Source: Pleurocapsa minor GSE-CHR-MK 17-07R (GTDB lineage Bacteria > Chloroflexota > Anaerolineae > Aggregatilineales > Phototrophicaceae). Taken from it: DNA of 64,000 bases. This document shows positions 36,182 to 45,182 of the stretch, piece by piece (position 1 is the first letter of the stretch; each line of letters opens with the position of its first letter). A program made the translations under genes and the position numbers. Under the pieces are notes generated by a model. The model made no database searches and was not told the origin of the DNA. It was given only the letters and a program-made list of their open reading frames with translations. Where the stretch lies: NCBI GenBank assembly GCA_019359125.1, contig JAHHHY010000001.1, positions 1 to 64,000 of the forward strand. Reading direction: 5' to 3'.

Positions 36182-36733
36182 TTAACTGCCGCTGCCAGAG
36201 CCGCCCCCGCCTGTTAGTCTGTTCTTGATGCCGATCAGGCCCTTGAGCAGTTTCTGGCTGCCCGAAAGCTGATCCAGTTCTTCAAGGCCAGCCTCATACG
36301 TGGCCGCCGCGGCGTTGATCTTGCGCTCGCTCATTTGCAGGTCAGCGATGGCCAGCAGCGTCTCGCCGTGCATCTTCTTCTCACCCAGTTCTTCAAACAG
36401 GTCGGCTGCCTCGCGGAAGCAGTTCAGCGCCTGTTCCTTGTCATTCAGCGCCTTGTACACGCTGCCCAGGTTGCCGAGCACCATTGCCTTGCGCAGGGTA
36501 TCGCCGCCCGCATCAAACACCTGTAGCGCATCCTGCATCAGGTCCAGCGCCTGCTGATGTTCGCCCATCGAGCGGCGCACCAGGCCCAGATTGACGTTCA
36601 TTTCGGCGGCCATGTCCGGGCGTGCTTCAGCCGTATAGGCATCGTAGGCCTGCTGAAACACGCGCGCTGCGTCTTCATATTCTTTCTGGTGGAAAAGCTG
36701 AATGCCCTGTTCTTTGAGCTGGTCTGCGCCCAT
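36182..36733 (-). CDS. Tetratricopeptide repeat protein, 183 aa
   Basis: Three to four helical repeats of TPR type are seen, for example LFHQKEYEDAARVFQQAYDAY, MAAEMNVNLGLVRRSMGEHQQALDLMQDAL, and KAMVLGNLGSVYKALNDKEQALNCFREAADLFEELGEKK, ending in a Gly/Ser-rich tail. It is soluble and probably a protein-binding adaptor. A GAGAGGAA ribosome site precedes the ATG. It lies 24 bases after the double-HTH gene on the same strand, which suggests a two-gene unit. Confidence 0.85.
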   Translation of the reverse strand: MGADQLKEQGIQLFHQKEYEDAARVFQQAYDAYTAEARPDMAAEMNVNLGLVRRSMGEHQQALDLMQDALQVFDAGGDTLRKAMVLGNLGSVYKALNDKEQALNCFREAADLFEELGEKKMHGETLLAIADLQMSERKINAAAATYEAGLEELDQLSGSQKLLKGLIGIKNRLTGGGGSGSGS

Positions 36734-36757
36734 GGGTCTGTTCCTCTCGCAGCTAGA

Positions 36758-37516
36758 TTACATAGTGATATCAAGGACACTTTTGCCCAGCCGGCGCAGG
36801 CGATCCGCGGGCATCTGGGCCAGCATAGCGGCAACTTCGATGAATCCGATGTTCAGGGGATTGGCGGCAAACTCGCGCAGGTCGTCAGGCAGCTCGGCAA
36901 AATGATGCCACTTTTCGCGCATATTCAGCAGGCGGCCGATATAGCTGGAGCTTTCCAGGAAGTAGGTCAGGTTTTTGCCCACGGCATCCGCCAGCACGGT
37001 CAGCTGGTGCATCGGCACCGAGACATCACCGTATTGATAATCACTGATGGTGGCGGCGTCGATGTGTGTGGCGGCGGCCAGATCGTCGATGCTCATGCCG
37101 CGTTCCTGCATGGCAAAGCGCAGCAGCGCGCCAATCATGCGGTCGCGCAGGCTGAGATAGTCGGCCTGTGCGCTGGCCACATCGCGTTCGGTGCTTTGCA
37201 GGGTGCGCAGGCCCCAGAAATGGCTGACCGGCACATCCAGATAGTAGGCCAGCAGCTCGATCTGCGGCATGCTGGGGGAGGTCTCGCCGGTTTCCCACGA
37301 CTCAATCTCGGCTTCGGTCGTGTGCATCATGCGGGCGCAGTCTTCCTGCGAGCGCAGTGCGCTCACGCGGGCATCACGCAGCAGCACACCGACCATGCGC
37401 GCGCGAATCCTGAAGGCCTCGTCTTTGGCGCCGTTGGCCTGTGCAGGTGTCGGCGCGCTGGCGTCGGCAGTATCAAGGGACTGCTCGTACCACGCAGCAG
37501 ATTCATTTCCAGCCAT
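36758..37516 (-). CDS. Double helix-turn-helix regulator (XRE type)
   Basis: Two XRE-like HTH domains occur in tandem: the first in MVGVLLRDARVSALRSQEDCARMM... (about residues 40-105), the second in RDRMIGALLRFAMQERGMSIDDLAAATHIDAATISDYQ (about 125-200). Such a duplication in one chain could let it bind a direct or inverted repeat alone. I chose ATG 37516, about 10 bases after an AGGAG; a GTG at 37525 is too close to it. It is divergent from the histidine kinase. Target unknown. Confidence 0.82.
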   Translation of the reverse strand: MAGNESAAWYEQSLDTADASAPTPAQANGAKDEAFRIRARMVGVLLRDARVSALRSQEDCARMMHTTEAEIESWETGETSPSMPQIELLAYYLDVPVSHFWGLRTLQSTERDVASAQADYLSLRDRMIGALLRFAMQERGMSIDDLAAATHIDAATISDYQYGDVSVPMHQLTVLADAVGKNLTYFLESSSYIGRLLNMREKWHHFAELPDDLREFAANPLNIGFIEVAAMLAQMPADRLRRLGKSVLDITM

Positions 37517-37552
37517 GCGATTCACACTCCTGCGGTTACAAACCGTGCAGCA

Positions 37553-37581
37553 ATCATACCTGACTTTGCAGTGCGCAACAA
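37553..37581 (-). promoter_or_regulatory. Possible promoter for the HTH gene
   Basis: On the minus strand TTGTTG and TATGAT are spaced 17 bases. The -10 matches 5 of 6, the -35 only 3 of 6. It is in the 178-base divergent gap to the histidine kinase gene. Confidence 0.35.
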
Positions 37582-37694
37582 TTTATGTCCCTCAAAGCAG
37601 GGCGGGGAACTGGCATGTATTAGGTGCGAAAAACGTTGGAACGGCTTATACTAGCGTATGAAACTTCCTGGTTATCTTTAGCGAACAGGCGTAC

Positions 37695-39767
37695 ATGGAA
37701 GCACCGTCTGCTCTTCCCATTTCATCCCCGCCGGCCCCTGACTGGGCCAGCCTGGTCGATCTTCAGACCCGCCTGAACACCATCCTTGATTTTGAGGCGC
37801 TGGTGCAGGAAGCCCTGCGGGAATCGGCAGCGTTTTCAGGTGCCGCGCGTGCCGTCATTCTGTTTACCGATGATGTCGCGGCGACGGAGGATTCGGTTAT
37901 TCGCCCGGTTGGCGTGACCGGATACGTCCCTGCCACGCTGCGCTCTCTGCGCGAGACGATCGCGTTTTCCACCCACGATGCGGACCCGGCGATTGCGGCC
38001 TGGTCGCGCCGTGAGGTGTATCACGATGCAGCACACGAAGCGCTCCGTTCGCTGGTGACGGCGGTGGAGATGCAGGCCTGGGTGGGTCTGCCGATTGTGG
38101 TGCGCGGGATGCTGATGGGCGCGCTGATTCTGGATCTGCCTGAGCTTCCGGCGGCCCCGGTGGTCGCCTGGCTGAAATCACTCGCCAACAGCATTGGCGT
38201 GGCGCTGCGCAATGCGCGGCTGCACTCGCAGGCGACTTCCAGCCTGAACGCGCGTATGAATGAACTGGCCATCCTGCAGCGCATCGACCTTGAGCTGAGC
38301 GAGCAGATTCATGCCAGTCATGTGTTTGACATGACGCTGGACTGGGTGCTGCGCTATACCGGTTCAAACGCGGGTACGATCGCTGTTTACGACGAAGACT
38401 CGGATGTGTTGAAATTTGTCGCTGAAATTGGCTATGAAGCGCCAGAAGCCACACGCACGATGGTGCGCAATGCGGCGGATGGCGGCATCGCCAAGCGCGT
38501 CGCCCATTCGGCCCGCTCCGAGCTGATCCCCGATGTGTCGAATGACCCGGACTTCGCGCCGGTCTCCACCGTGATGCGTTCGCACCTCAGCGTGCCGGTC
38601 ATGAAAGAAGATCGCGTGATCGCGGTCATCTCGGTCGAGAGCCGCAAGCTGAATCATTTCAACGATGACCATCTGACGTTCGTGGAGCGATTGGCGGCCC
38701 GCGCTGGCAATGCGATGGACAATGCGCGCCTGTTCAGTCAGACAAGCTCTGAACGTGAAAAACTGGCCAATATCCTGCTGAACATCACGGACGTTGTGGT
38801 GGTGTTCAACGCGGAGGATCGCCTGGTGCTGATGAACCAGTCGGCCTACCCGGTGCTGCGCCTGTACACCGATGGCAAGTATGAGGGCCAGTCGGCTGAG
38901 GCCGTGCTGGAAGGCACTGATCTGCTGCCCGTGTACACAGAAGCCCGGAAGTTGCAGGACACCATTTCGCAGGAACTGCAGATGCCCAATGGACGCACGT
39001 ACAGCGCGCACCTGTCATTCCATTCACATGTGGGCTGCATCATAGTGCTGCAGGACATCACCGAAGCCAAAGAAACGGATCAACTCAAGAACGAGCTGAT
39101 TGCCACCGTCAGCCACGACCTGAAGCAGCCGCTGACCGTCATGCAGGGGTATCTGGAACTGCTGCTGATGTCCACGCAGATGGAAGGCCGCCCGCTGGAG
39201 TATGTGCGCGCGGCCCAGCGATCGATTGCCAATATGCGCGGCCTGATCGACGACCTGCTCAGCCTGGCAAAGATCGAAAGCGGCATACAGCTCAATATGC
39301 GGGCGCTGGACCTGAAGACGATTCTGGACCGCTGCATCAGCGACCTGGGCGCTTCGGCCGAAATGAAATCGATTAGCATCAAACTTGATGTGCCGGACGG
39401 CCTGATGGTGCAGGGTGATCACCTGTCGCTGGGCCAGATTTTCAACAACCTGATTGGCAACGCGGTCAAGTACACCCCCCCGGAAGGCAAAGTGACCGTC
39501 AACTGCGAACGGCGCGGCGATGTGGTCGTGGTGACGGTGGCCGATACCGGCCTCGGCATCAGCCCGGAAGACCAGGCCAAGATTTTCAACCGCTTCTATC
39601 GCGTGCGCCGCCCCGAAACCGAAATGATCGATGGCACGGGCCTGGGCCTGGCGATCGTCAAGCGGCTGGTGGAGCTGCATCGCGGGCATATCGGCGTGGA
39701 CAGCCGTCTGGGCGAAGGCAGCCGTTTCATTGTCACGCTGTCCGCCGGAAAAGACCCCGAAATTTAA
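37695..39767 (+). CDS. Sensor histidine kinase with two GAF and one PAS domain
   Basis: Two GAF domains (about residues 20-175 and 190-345) are followed by a PAS-like domain (about 360-465), a dimerisation/phosphoacceptor domain with ATVSHDLKQPLTVMQGYLELL and a HATPase domain with GNAVKYT, DTGLGISPED and GTGLGLAIVK. The phospho-accepting His is about residue 474. No transmembrane segment is seen, so it senses a cytosolic signal. No response regulator gene is adjacent, so its partner is unlinked. Ligand unknown. Confidence 0.92.
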   Translation: MEAPSALPISSPPAPDWASLVDLQTRLNTILDFEALVQEALRESAAFSGAARAVILFTDDVAATEDSVIRPVGVTGYVPATLRSLRETIAFSTHDADPAIAAWSRREVYHDAAHEALRSLVTAVEMQAWVGLPIVVRGMLMGALILDLPELPAAPVVAWLKSLANSIGVALRNARLHSQATSSLNARMNELAILQRIDLELSEQIHASHVFDMTLDWVLRYTGSNAGTIAVYDEDSDVLKFVAEIGYEAPEATRTMVRNAADGGIAKRVAHSARSELIPDVSNDPDFAPVSTVMRSHLSVPVMKEDRVIAVISVESRKLNHFNDDHLTFVERLAARAGNAMDNARLFSQTSSEREKLANILLNITDVVVVFNAEDRLVLMNQSAYPVLRLYTDGKYEGQSAEAVLEGTDLLPVYTEARKLQDTISQELQMPNGRTYSAHLSFHSHVGCIIVLQDITEAKETDQLKNELIATVSHDLKQPLTVMQGYLELLLMSTQMEGRPLEYVRAAQRSIANMRGLIDDLLSLAKIESGIQLNMRALDLKTILDRCISDLGASAEMKSISIKLDVPDGLMVQGDHLSLGQIFNNLIGNAVKYTPPEGKVTVNCERRGDVVVVTVADTGLGISPEDQAKIFNRFYRVRRPETEMIDGTGLGLAIVKRLVELHRGHIGVDSRLGEGSRFIVTLSAGKDPEI

Positions 39768-39771
39768 CCGC

Positions 39772-39804
39772 GCAGTCAGGCTGGTGGATCCGCGGCCTGA
39801 CTGC
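39772..39804. terminator. Hairpin after the histidine kinase gene
   Basis: GCAGTCAGGC (39772-39781) pairs exactly with GCCTGACTGC (39795-39804) around a 13-base loop. There is no T-run, so the strength is uncertain. It ends the kinase transcript ahead of the gyrA promoter. Confidence 0.5.
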
Positions 39805-39861
39805 CTGCACACAACCCCTGAATTTACGTGATAAAAAAGAACTTCTGTGCTAGTAATGGCG

Positions 39862-39891
39862 TTGGATTTTTGCTGCTTCTTAAGGTATAAT
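39862..39891 (+). promoter_or_regulatory. gyrA promoter
   Basis: TTGGAT (39862-39867) and a perfect TATAAT (39886-39891) are 18 bases apart. AGAAGG at 39902-39907 follows as the ribosome site. Supercoiling control of gyrA is usual, but I see no extra sequence that proves it here. Confidence 0.6.
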
Positions 39892-39927
39892 TTTAATGTT
39901 TAGAAGGTATCGAACGGCGTGGTGACA

Positions 39928-42438
39928 ATGGATTACGTAGGTCAAATTCGCCCGATCAACATTAATGAAGAAATGCGTGGCAGCTACCTCGACTACGCCA
40001 TGAGCGTGATTGTGGCGCGCGCGCTGCCTGATGCCCGTGACGGGCTGAAGCCCGTACACCGCCGCATCCTCTATTCGATGTATGACATGGGCATGCGCGC
40101 AGGCTCGCAGTACCGCAAAAGCGCGCGTATCGTTGGCGATGTGCTGGGCAAGTATCACCCGCATGGCGACAGCTCGGTGTATGACGCGATGGCGCGTATG
40201 GCGCAGGATTTCTCGCTGCGCTACCCGCTGGTGGATGGCCAGGGGAACTTCGGCAGTGTGGACGGCGACAGCCCGGCGGCCATGCGTTATACCGAGGCGC
40301 GCATGGCCCGCATCTGCGAGGAAATGCTCGTCGACATCGAGATGGATACTGTCGACTTTGTCGATAACTATGACGGCACCACGCAGGAACCGTCGGTGCT
40401 GCCGGCGCGCCTGCCGAACATGCTGCTCAATGGCGCCAATGGTATCGCAGTGGGTATGGCGACGAATATTCCGCCGCACAACCTGCGCGAGCTGGCCGCA
40501 GCCATCGCTTACATGATCGATAACTATCATACGCTGGACGACATCAGCGTCGATGACCTGATGCAGTTTGTCACCGGGCCGGATTTCCCGACCGGCGCCG
40601 AAGTGGCCGCAGGCGACGAAATGAAGGAAGCCTATGCCACTGGCCGCGGCCGCGTGATTGTGCGCGCCCGTGCCGAGCTGGAGGAAGGTCGCAACGGCCG
40701 CTTCCGCATCGTGATCAGCGAGATTCCGTATCAGATCACCAAGACCTCGATCATCGAGCGCATCGTTGCGCTGGTGCGCGAGGGGCGTCTGCCGCTGGTG
40801 GCTGACCTGCGCGACGAGAGCGACCGTAATGGCCTGCGCCTTGTGGTGGAGCTCAAGACGGGCGCCCAGCCGCAGAAGGCGCTCAACCAGCTCTATAAAT
40901 ACACCCAGTTGCAGAGCACGTTCAGCATCCAGATGCTGGCGCTGGTCAATGGCGAGCCGCGCACGCTCAGCCTGAAGCGCATGCTCCAGATTCACATCGA
41001 GCATCGCTTTGACGTCATCACGCGGCGTTCGCGTTTCGAGCTGGGCAAGCGCCGCGCTCGTGCGCACATTCTGGAAGGCCTGCTGAAAGCCCTCAGCAGC
41101 ATCGATGCCATCATCCAGACGATTCGCTCTGCCGATGACACCGAGGCCGCCCGTGAAGCCCTGATGACGCGCTTTGGCCTCAGCGAGGCGCAGTCAAATG
41201 CGATTCTGGAACTTCAGCTGCGCCGACTGGCTGCGCTGGAACAGCAGAAGCTGACCGACGAGTACAACGAAGTGGCAGCGCGCATTGCCTACCTGGAAGA
41301 CCTGCTGCAATCGCCAGACAAGATTCTCGCCCTGATCAAGGACGATATCCTGGAGCTGAGCGAAAAGTTTGGCGACGACCGGCGCACCAAGATTCATTAT
41401 GGCATCGTGTCAGACATCGATGAAGACGACCTGAATACGCGCGAACAGGTGATCATCCTGCTGACGCGCCAGGGCTATATCAAGCGCGTGAGCGCCAGCG
41501 AGTATCGTGCCCAGCGCCGTGGCGGAAAGGGTGTGAAGGGCGTGCGCATGCGCGACGAAGACGGCCCGCAGGCGCTGGTCTCGGCCAGCAGCCACGACAC
41601 GCTGCTGTTCTTCACCGATCGCGGCAAGGTGTACAGTGTGCGCCGCGCTTATGACCTGCCGCAGGCCTCGCGCGACAGCCGTGGCTCGCTGGTGCAGATG
41701 ATGCTGGCGGTCTCCCCGGATGAGCGCATCACGGCCATTGTGCCGGTCGAGCGTTTCGACATCGATGGCTACTTTGTGCTGGCCACGCGTTACGGCCGCA
41801 TCAAGCGCGTGCGCCTGGATGAATTTGATGCCGTGCGTTCCAGCGGCCTGATCGCGATGGCGCTGGACGATGGTGACACGCTCAACTGGGCCATCTATAC
41901 AGACGGCGACCAGGACATCATCGTGGCGACGCAGAATGGCAAGATTACGCGCTTCCACGAGAAAGAAGTGCGCGCGATGGGGCGTGGCGCAGCGGGCGTG
42001 ATGGCTGTCCGCCTGATTGGCGAGGATATCGTGGCCGGCGTCGATGTGGTGCGCGAGAAAGATTCTGAAGTGCTGGTGGTGACCGACCAGGCCTATGGCA
42101 AGCGCACGCCGCTGGATGCGTTCCGGTCGAAGGGCCGCTTCATTCAGGGCAATCGCGCTATGAGCAACGACGAGCGCCTAGGTCGTATTGTCGATATGCG
42201 CGTGATGAACCCGGCCGATGACATCCTGGTGCTGACGACCAACGGCATCGTCATGCGCACACGGCTGGATGAAGTGCGCCAGACCGGCCGCATGGCCATG
42301 GGCACCCGCCTGATTCACCTGAGCAAGTCTGATTCGGTGGCCAGTATCGCCATCATGGAAGGTTCGGTTGAGCCTGATGAATCCGAAGAAGGCGAAGAAA
42401 ATGGCGTTGAAGTCGTCGATGGCGGCGGAGAATCGTAA
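39928..42438 (+). CDS. gyrA: DNA gyrase subunit A
   Basis: The breakage-reunion subunit. The active-site Tyr in AAMRYTEAR is about residue 121, close to Tyr122 of E. coli. The [12 protein letters not shown] segment keeps the Ser and Asp whose change gives quinolone resistance, so the site looks wild type. The canonical GyrA box QRRGGKG near residue 525 supports gyrase, not topoisomerase IV. The acidic C-terminal tail is typical. GTG codons at 39919 and 39922 are alternative starts and fit the AGAAGG spacing better than ATG 39928. A strong terminator follows. Confidence 0.97.
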   Translation: MDYVGQIRPININEEMRGSYLDYAMSVIVARALPDARDGLKPVHRRILYSMYDMGMRAGSQYRKSARIVGDVLGKYHPHGDSSVYDAMARMAQDFSLRYPLVDGQGNFGSVDGDSPAAMRYTEARMARICEEMLVDIEMDTVDFVDNYDGTTQEPSVLPARLPNMLLNGANGIAVGMATNIPPHNLRELAAAIAYMIDNYHTLDDISVDDLMQFVTGPDFPTGAEVAAGDEMKEAYATGRGRVIVRARAELEEGRNGRFRIVISEIPYQITKTSIIERIVALVREGRLPLVADLRDESDRNGLRLVVELKTGAQPQKALNQLYKYTQLQSTFSIQMLALVNGEPRTLSLKRMLQIHIEHRFDVITRRSRFELGKRRARAHILEGLLKALSSIDAIIQTIRSADDTEAAREALMTRFGLSEAQSNAILELQLRRLAALEQQKLTDEYNEVAARIAYLEDLLQSPDKILALIKDDILELSEKFGDDRRTKIHYGIVSDIDEDDLNTREQVIILLTRQGYIKRVSASEYRAQRRGGKGVKGVRMRDEDGPQALVSASSHDTLLFFTDRGKVYSVRRAYDLPQASRDSRGSLVQMMLAVSPDERITAIVPVERFDIDGYFVLATRYGRIKRVRLDEFDAVRSSGLIAMALDDGDTLNWAIYTDGDQDIIVATQNGKITRFHEKEVRAMGRGAAGVMAVRLIGEDIVAGVDVVREKDSEVLVVTDQAYGKRTPLDAFRSKGRFIQGNRAMSNDERLGRIVDMRVMNPADDILVLTTNGIVMRTRLDEVRQTGRMAMGTRLIHLSKSDSVASIAIMEGSVEPDESEEGEENGVEVVDGGGES

Positions 42439-42516
42439 ATGAAGCGATCCCCCTGGTCGGGCTGCCTGTATTGCAGTAAGTGCGGGCGGTGTCGCGGCGG
42501 GGATGACAGATAATCG

Positions 42517-42567
42517 ACAGGCGCAGGGGAAGGGGGAAACAATCACCTTTCGCTGCGCCTGTTTTTT
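42517..42567 (+). terminator. Rho-independent terminator of gyrA
   Basis: ACAGGCGCAG (42517-42526) pairs exactly with CTGCGCCTGT (42553-42562), and five T follow directly. It lies about 80 bases past the gyrA stop. Confidence 0.85.
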
Positions 42568-42603
42568 AACCGGGATTTTTCGGGCATCCGGCGTCAGGCG
42601 CGC

Positions 42604-42609
42604 TATAAT
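42604..42609 (+). promoter_or_regulatory. -10 element before the metallophosphoesterase gene
   Basis: A perfect TATAAT occurs inside GCGCGCTATAATG, and the identical GCGCGCTATAATG context recurs before punA (around 51771-51783). No good -35 is visible. Confidence 0.4.
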
Positions 42610-42641
42610 GCGCCCGCAACGCTGAGGTGAATAGGGTTCAG

Positions 42642-43265
42642 GTGAAGATACTTTTTGTGAGCGACCTGGTGACGCAGCAGCTTGAGAATGCCGCGCACAT
42701 GCGTCGTCGTTACAGCGATGTCGAGCTCGTGGTCAGCTGCGGCGATATGCCCAGCGGTTACCTGGAATTCATCACGTCTGTGCTCAGCGTGCCGCTCTTT
42801 TACGTGTGCGGCAACCACGATATCCATTACGAGGAGCGACCGCCTGGCGGTATCAATCTGCACCGGCGCATTCTTGAGTACAAAGGCCTGACCTTTGTGG
42901 GCCTGGAAGGCTCGATGCGCTACAACAAGGAGCCGCTCCAGTACAGCGATCGCGATATGGCCTCGATGGTGTGGAAGTTCGGCTTTCCGCTGTGGTTCAG
43001 GCGGATGCGCGGCATCGGTGTGGATGTGTTTGTGACGCACAGCCCGGCGAAGGGCATCCACGACCTGCCGGATCTGACCCATACCGGCTTCAAGTCTTTT
43101 TTGAAGTTTATGGATCGCCATAAGCCGCGTTATATGGTGCACGGCCATGTGCATACCTACGACAATCGTGTGCAGACGATCACACAGTATAAAGAGACCT
43201 GCATCATGAACGTGTATCCGTTCAAGGTCCTGGACATTGAGCCCGTCGTCCGAGGAACAAAATAA
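42642..43265 (+). CDS. Calcineurin-like metallophosphoesterase
   Basis: The protein has VKILFVSDL (with the early Asp), CGDMPSGYLE, VCGNHD and VHGHVHTY, the metal-ligand motifs of this superfamily. Length of about 207 aa is normal for a small cytosolic phosphodiesterase or phosphatase. I chose GTG 42642, which keeps the first beta strand; an upstream GTG at 42627 adds five residues. The substrate is unknown. It stands between gyrA and the molybdenum hydroxylase genes. Confidence 0.85.
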   Translation: MKILFVSDLVTQQLENAAHMRRRYSDVELVVSCGDMPSGYLEFITSVLSVPLFYVCGNHDIHYEERPPGGINLHRRILEYKGLTFVGLEGSMRYNKEPLQYSDRDMASMVWKFGFPLWFRRMRGIGVDVFVTHSPAKGIHDLPDLTHTGFKSFLKFMDRHKPRYMVHGHVHTYDNRVQTITQYKETCIMNVYPFKVLDIEPVVRGTK

Positions 43266-43281
43266 GCAGAAATCGCGCAGA

Positions 43282-43316
43282 TTTCCCGCTCCAAAACGGG
43301 AAAGCGGCGGTATAGT
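43282..43316 (+). promoter_or_regulatory. Hairpin and -10 before the molybdenum hydroxylase operon
   Basis: TTTCCCG (43282-43288) pairs with CGGGAAA (43297-43303), and a TATAGT -10 lies at 43311-43316 (5 of 6). The -35 region is inside the palindrome, so it could be an operator. AAGAAGG at 43331 is the ribosome site for ATG 43348. Confidence 0.4.
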
Positions 43317-43347
43317 GTGAATAAGATCTGAAGAAGGTTGGAAATCC

Positions 43348-44784
43348 ATGTGGCAGTCATACTACAGTGTCACTTCTCTTGCAGAAGCTGCCGACCTGCT
43401 GGCAAAGTACGGCGATAAAGCGCGCATCATCGCAGGGGGCACCGACCTGCTGATTGAGCTGGAGCGCGGGCAGCGTCCGCATCTGGAAGCGATCATCGAT
43501 ATTTCGCGTGTGCCCGGCCTCGCTGACATCACCATCGAAGGCGACGATATCGTGATGGGGCCGCTGGTGCTGCATAATCACATCGTCGAATCTGCCCTGC
43601 TGCATGAGGCGGCTCTGCCGCTGGCACAGGCCTGCTGGGAGGTGGGTGCGCCGCAAATCCGTAACCGTGCCACGCTGGCCGGCAACCTGATCACCGCATC
43701 ACCAGCCAATGACACCATCAGCCCGTTCATGACGCTGGATACACGCGTGACGCTGCTGTCTGCGTCGGGCACACGCACGGTTCCGCTGTCTGAGTTCTAT
43801 ACCGGCCTGCGCAGGACCGTCATGCGCCCGGACGAAGTGCTCAGCGCAGTGCGCATCCGCAAAATGGGCGCGAACGAACGGGGCATCTTCATCAAGCTCG
43901 GCCTGCGCCGGGCCCAGGCTATCAGCGTGATTAACGTGACTGCTGTCATCGGCTTTGCTGACGATGGTGAGACGATTCGCACGGCTGCGCTGGCATTGGG
44001 CTGCGTCGCCCCGACGATTATCCGCCTGCCTGAGGTGGAAGCCTCGCTGGTCGGCCAGCGCCTGACGCCGGAGGTCATTCGGGCTGCGGCACAGGCGGCA
44101 GCGGCGGTGCCCACGCCGATCGACGATGTGCGCGGTTCGGCGGAATATCGCGTGGAGATGATCCGCGTGCTGGTGTCCCGTGCGCTGAAAGCGATTGCTG
44201 CTGGTGAGCAGGCCAATGCGTTCCCGCAGCACCCGCCGCTGCTGTGGGGCGATCTGGCCGGTCAGCCCGCCGATGGACTGGCGCACATGGCGATGCACGA
44301 CGCCAGCGCGCCCATTGTCACGCATATCAATGGGCAGGAACGTGTGATTTCGACCGGCCAGAGCAAAACGCTGCTGCGCCTCCTGCGCGAAGACGCTGGC
44401 TTGCCGGGCACAAAAGAGGGCTGTGCCGAAGGTGAATGTGGCGCATGCACCGTGTTTCTCGATGGCGCGGCGGTGATGGCGTGCATGGTGCCTGCGCCAC
44501 GCGCACACGGCGCCTCGATTGTCACCGTAGAGGGGCTGAAATCAGAAGATGCGCTGCATCCCTTGCAGCAGGCATTTGTCGATCATGCGGCTGTCCAGTG
44601 TGGCTACTGCACGCCCGGATTCATTATGGCTGGCGCGAAGCTGCTGGAGGAAATCCCTCAGCCGACGCGGGCCCAGGCTGAACAAAGCATCACCGGTAAC
44701 CTGTGCCGCTGCACCGGTTACTATAAAATCGTCGACGCGTTATTGGATGCTGCCGCGCGCAGCGCTAAAGGGGAACATGCATGA
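43348..44784 (+). CDS. Molybdenum hydroxylase FAD/2Fe-2S fusion subunit
   Basis: This combines two of the three subunits of a xanthine dehydrogenase-type enzyme. Residues about 1-290 form the FAD domain, with IIAGGTDLLIELERG and the conserved GAPQIRNRATLAGNL. Residues from about 324 hold a 2Fe-2S domain with CAEGECGAC and CGYCTPG...CRC, the plant-type and helical clusters. The FAD part is first and the iron-sulfur part last, the reverse of animal XDH. The next gene overlaps by 4 bases. Confidence 0.9.
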   Translation: MWQSYYSVTSLAEAADLLAKYGDKARIIAGGTDLLIELERGQRPHLEAIIDISRVPGLADITIEGDDIVMGPLVLHNHIVESALLHEAALPLAQACWEVGAPQIRNRATLAGNLITASPANDTISPFMTLDTRVTLLSASGTRTVPLSEFYTGLRRTVMRPDEVLSAVRIRKMGANERGIFIKLGLRRAQAISVINVTAVIGFADDGETIRTAALALGCVAPTIIRLPEVEASLVGQRLTPEVIRAAAQAAAAVPTPIDDVRGSAEYRVEMIRVLVSRALKAIAAGEQANAFPQHPPLLWGDLAGQPADGLAHMAMHDASAPIVTHINGQERVISTGQSKTLLRLLREDAGLPGTKEGCAEGECGACTVFLDGAAVMACMVPAPRAHGASIVTVEGLKSEDALHPLQQAFVDHAAVQCGYCTPGFIMAGAKLLEEIPQPTRAQAEQSITGNLCRCTGYYKIVDALLDAAARSAKGEHA

Positions 44785-45164
44785 CCAGCCAGGTTACGAT
44801 TGCCGAGAAGAAAAAGAGCCGTCGCTTTTTGCCCGTTGCGGGCTTCATCATGATTGTGGTGCTGGCCGCCATTGCGTATCTGGTGGCGCCCGCGGTCATG
44901 GACTGGACGCGCGCCAATCTGCGCGGATTTACATTCAGCGGCAATGACCGCGAAACCGTGCGCCTGATGTTCGCGGGCATCATTTTCCTCACGCTGGGCG
45001 GCATTTCGGCCATGATTGTCGCGCTGTTTGCGCCCAAGAAAGCCACCAACATCAAGGACAGTGACCTGATGGAAGAACGCAAGGCGATGCAGGACAAGAA
45101 AAAGATGGACCGCCTGCGCCAGCGCAAGGTCAACCGTGAGATGCGCCAGGTTAAAAAGGGCTAA
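44781..45164 (+). CDS. Small two-helix membrane protein of the hydroxylase operon
   Basis: Two hydrophobic helices (about residues 17-37 and 68-88) flank a short polar stretch, and the C-terminal part (about 89-127) is Lys/Arg-rich and probably a cytoplasmic coiled coil. I recognise no family. It overlaps the end of the FAD/2Fe-2S gene (ATGA) and lies 18 bases before the DUF6909-like gene, so it belongs to this operon. It could anchor the enzyme or a partner at the membrane. Confidence 0.7.
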   Translation: MTSQVTIAEKKKSRRFLPVAGFIMIVVLAAIAYLVAPAVMDWTRANLRGFTFSGNDRETVRLMFAGIIFLTLGGISAMIVALFAPKKATNIKDSDLMEERKAMQDKKKMDRLRQRKVNREMRQVKKG

Positions 45165-45182
45165 TCCAAAGGATCTGCGATT

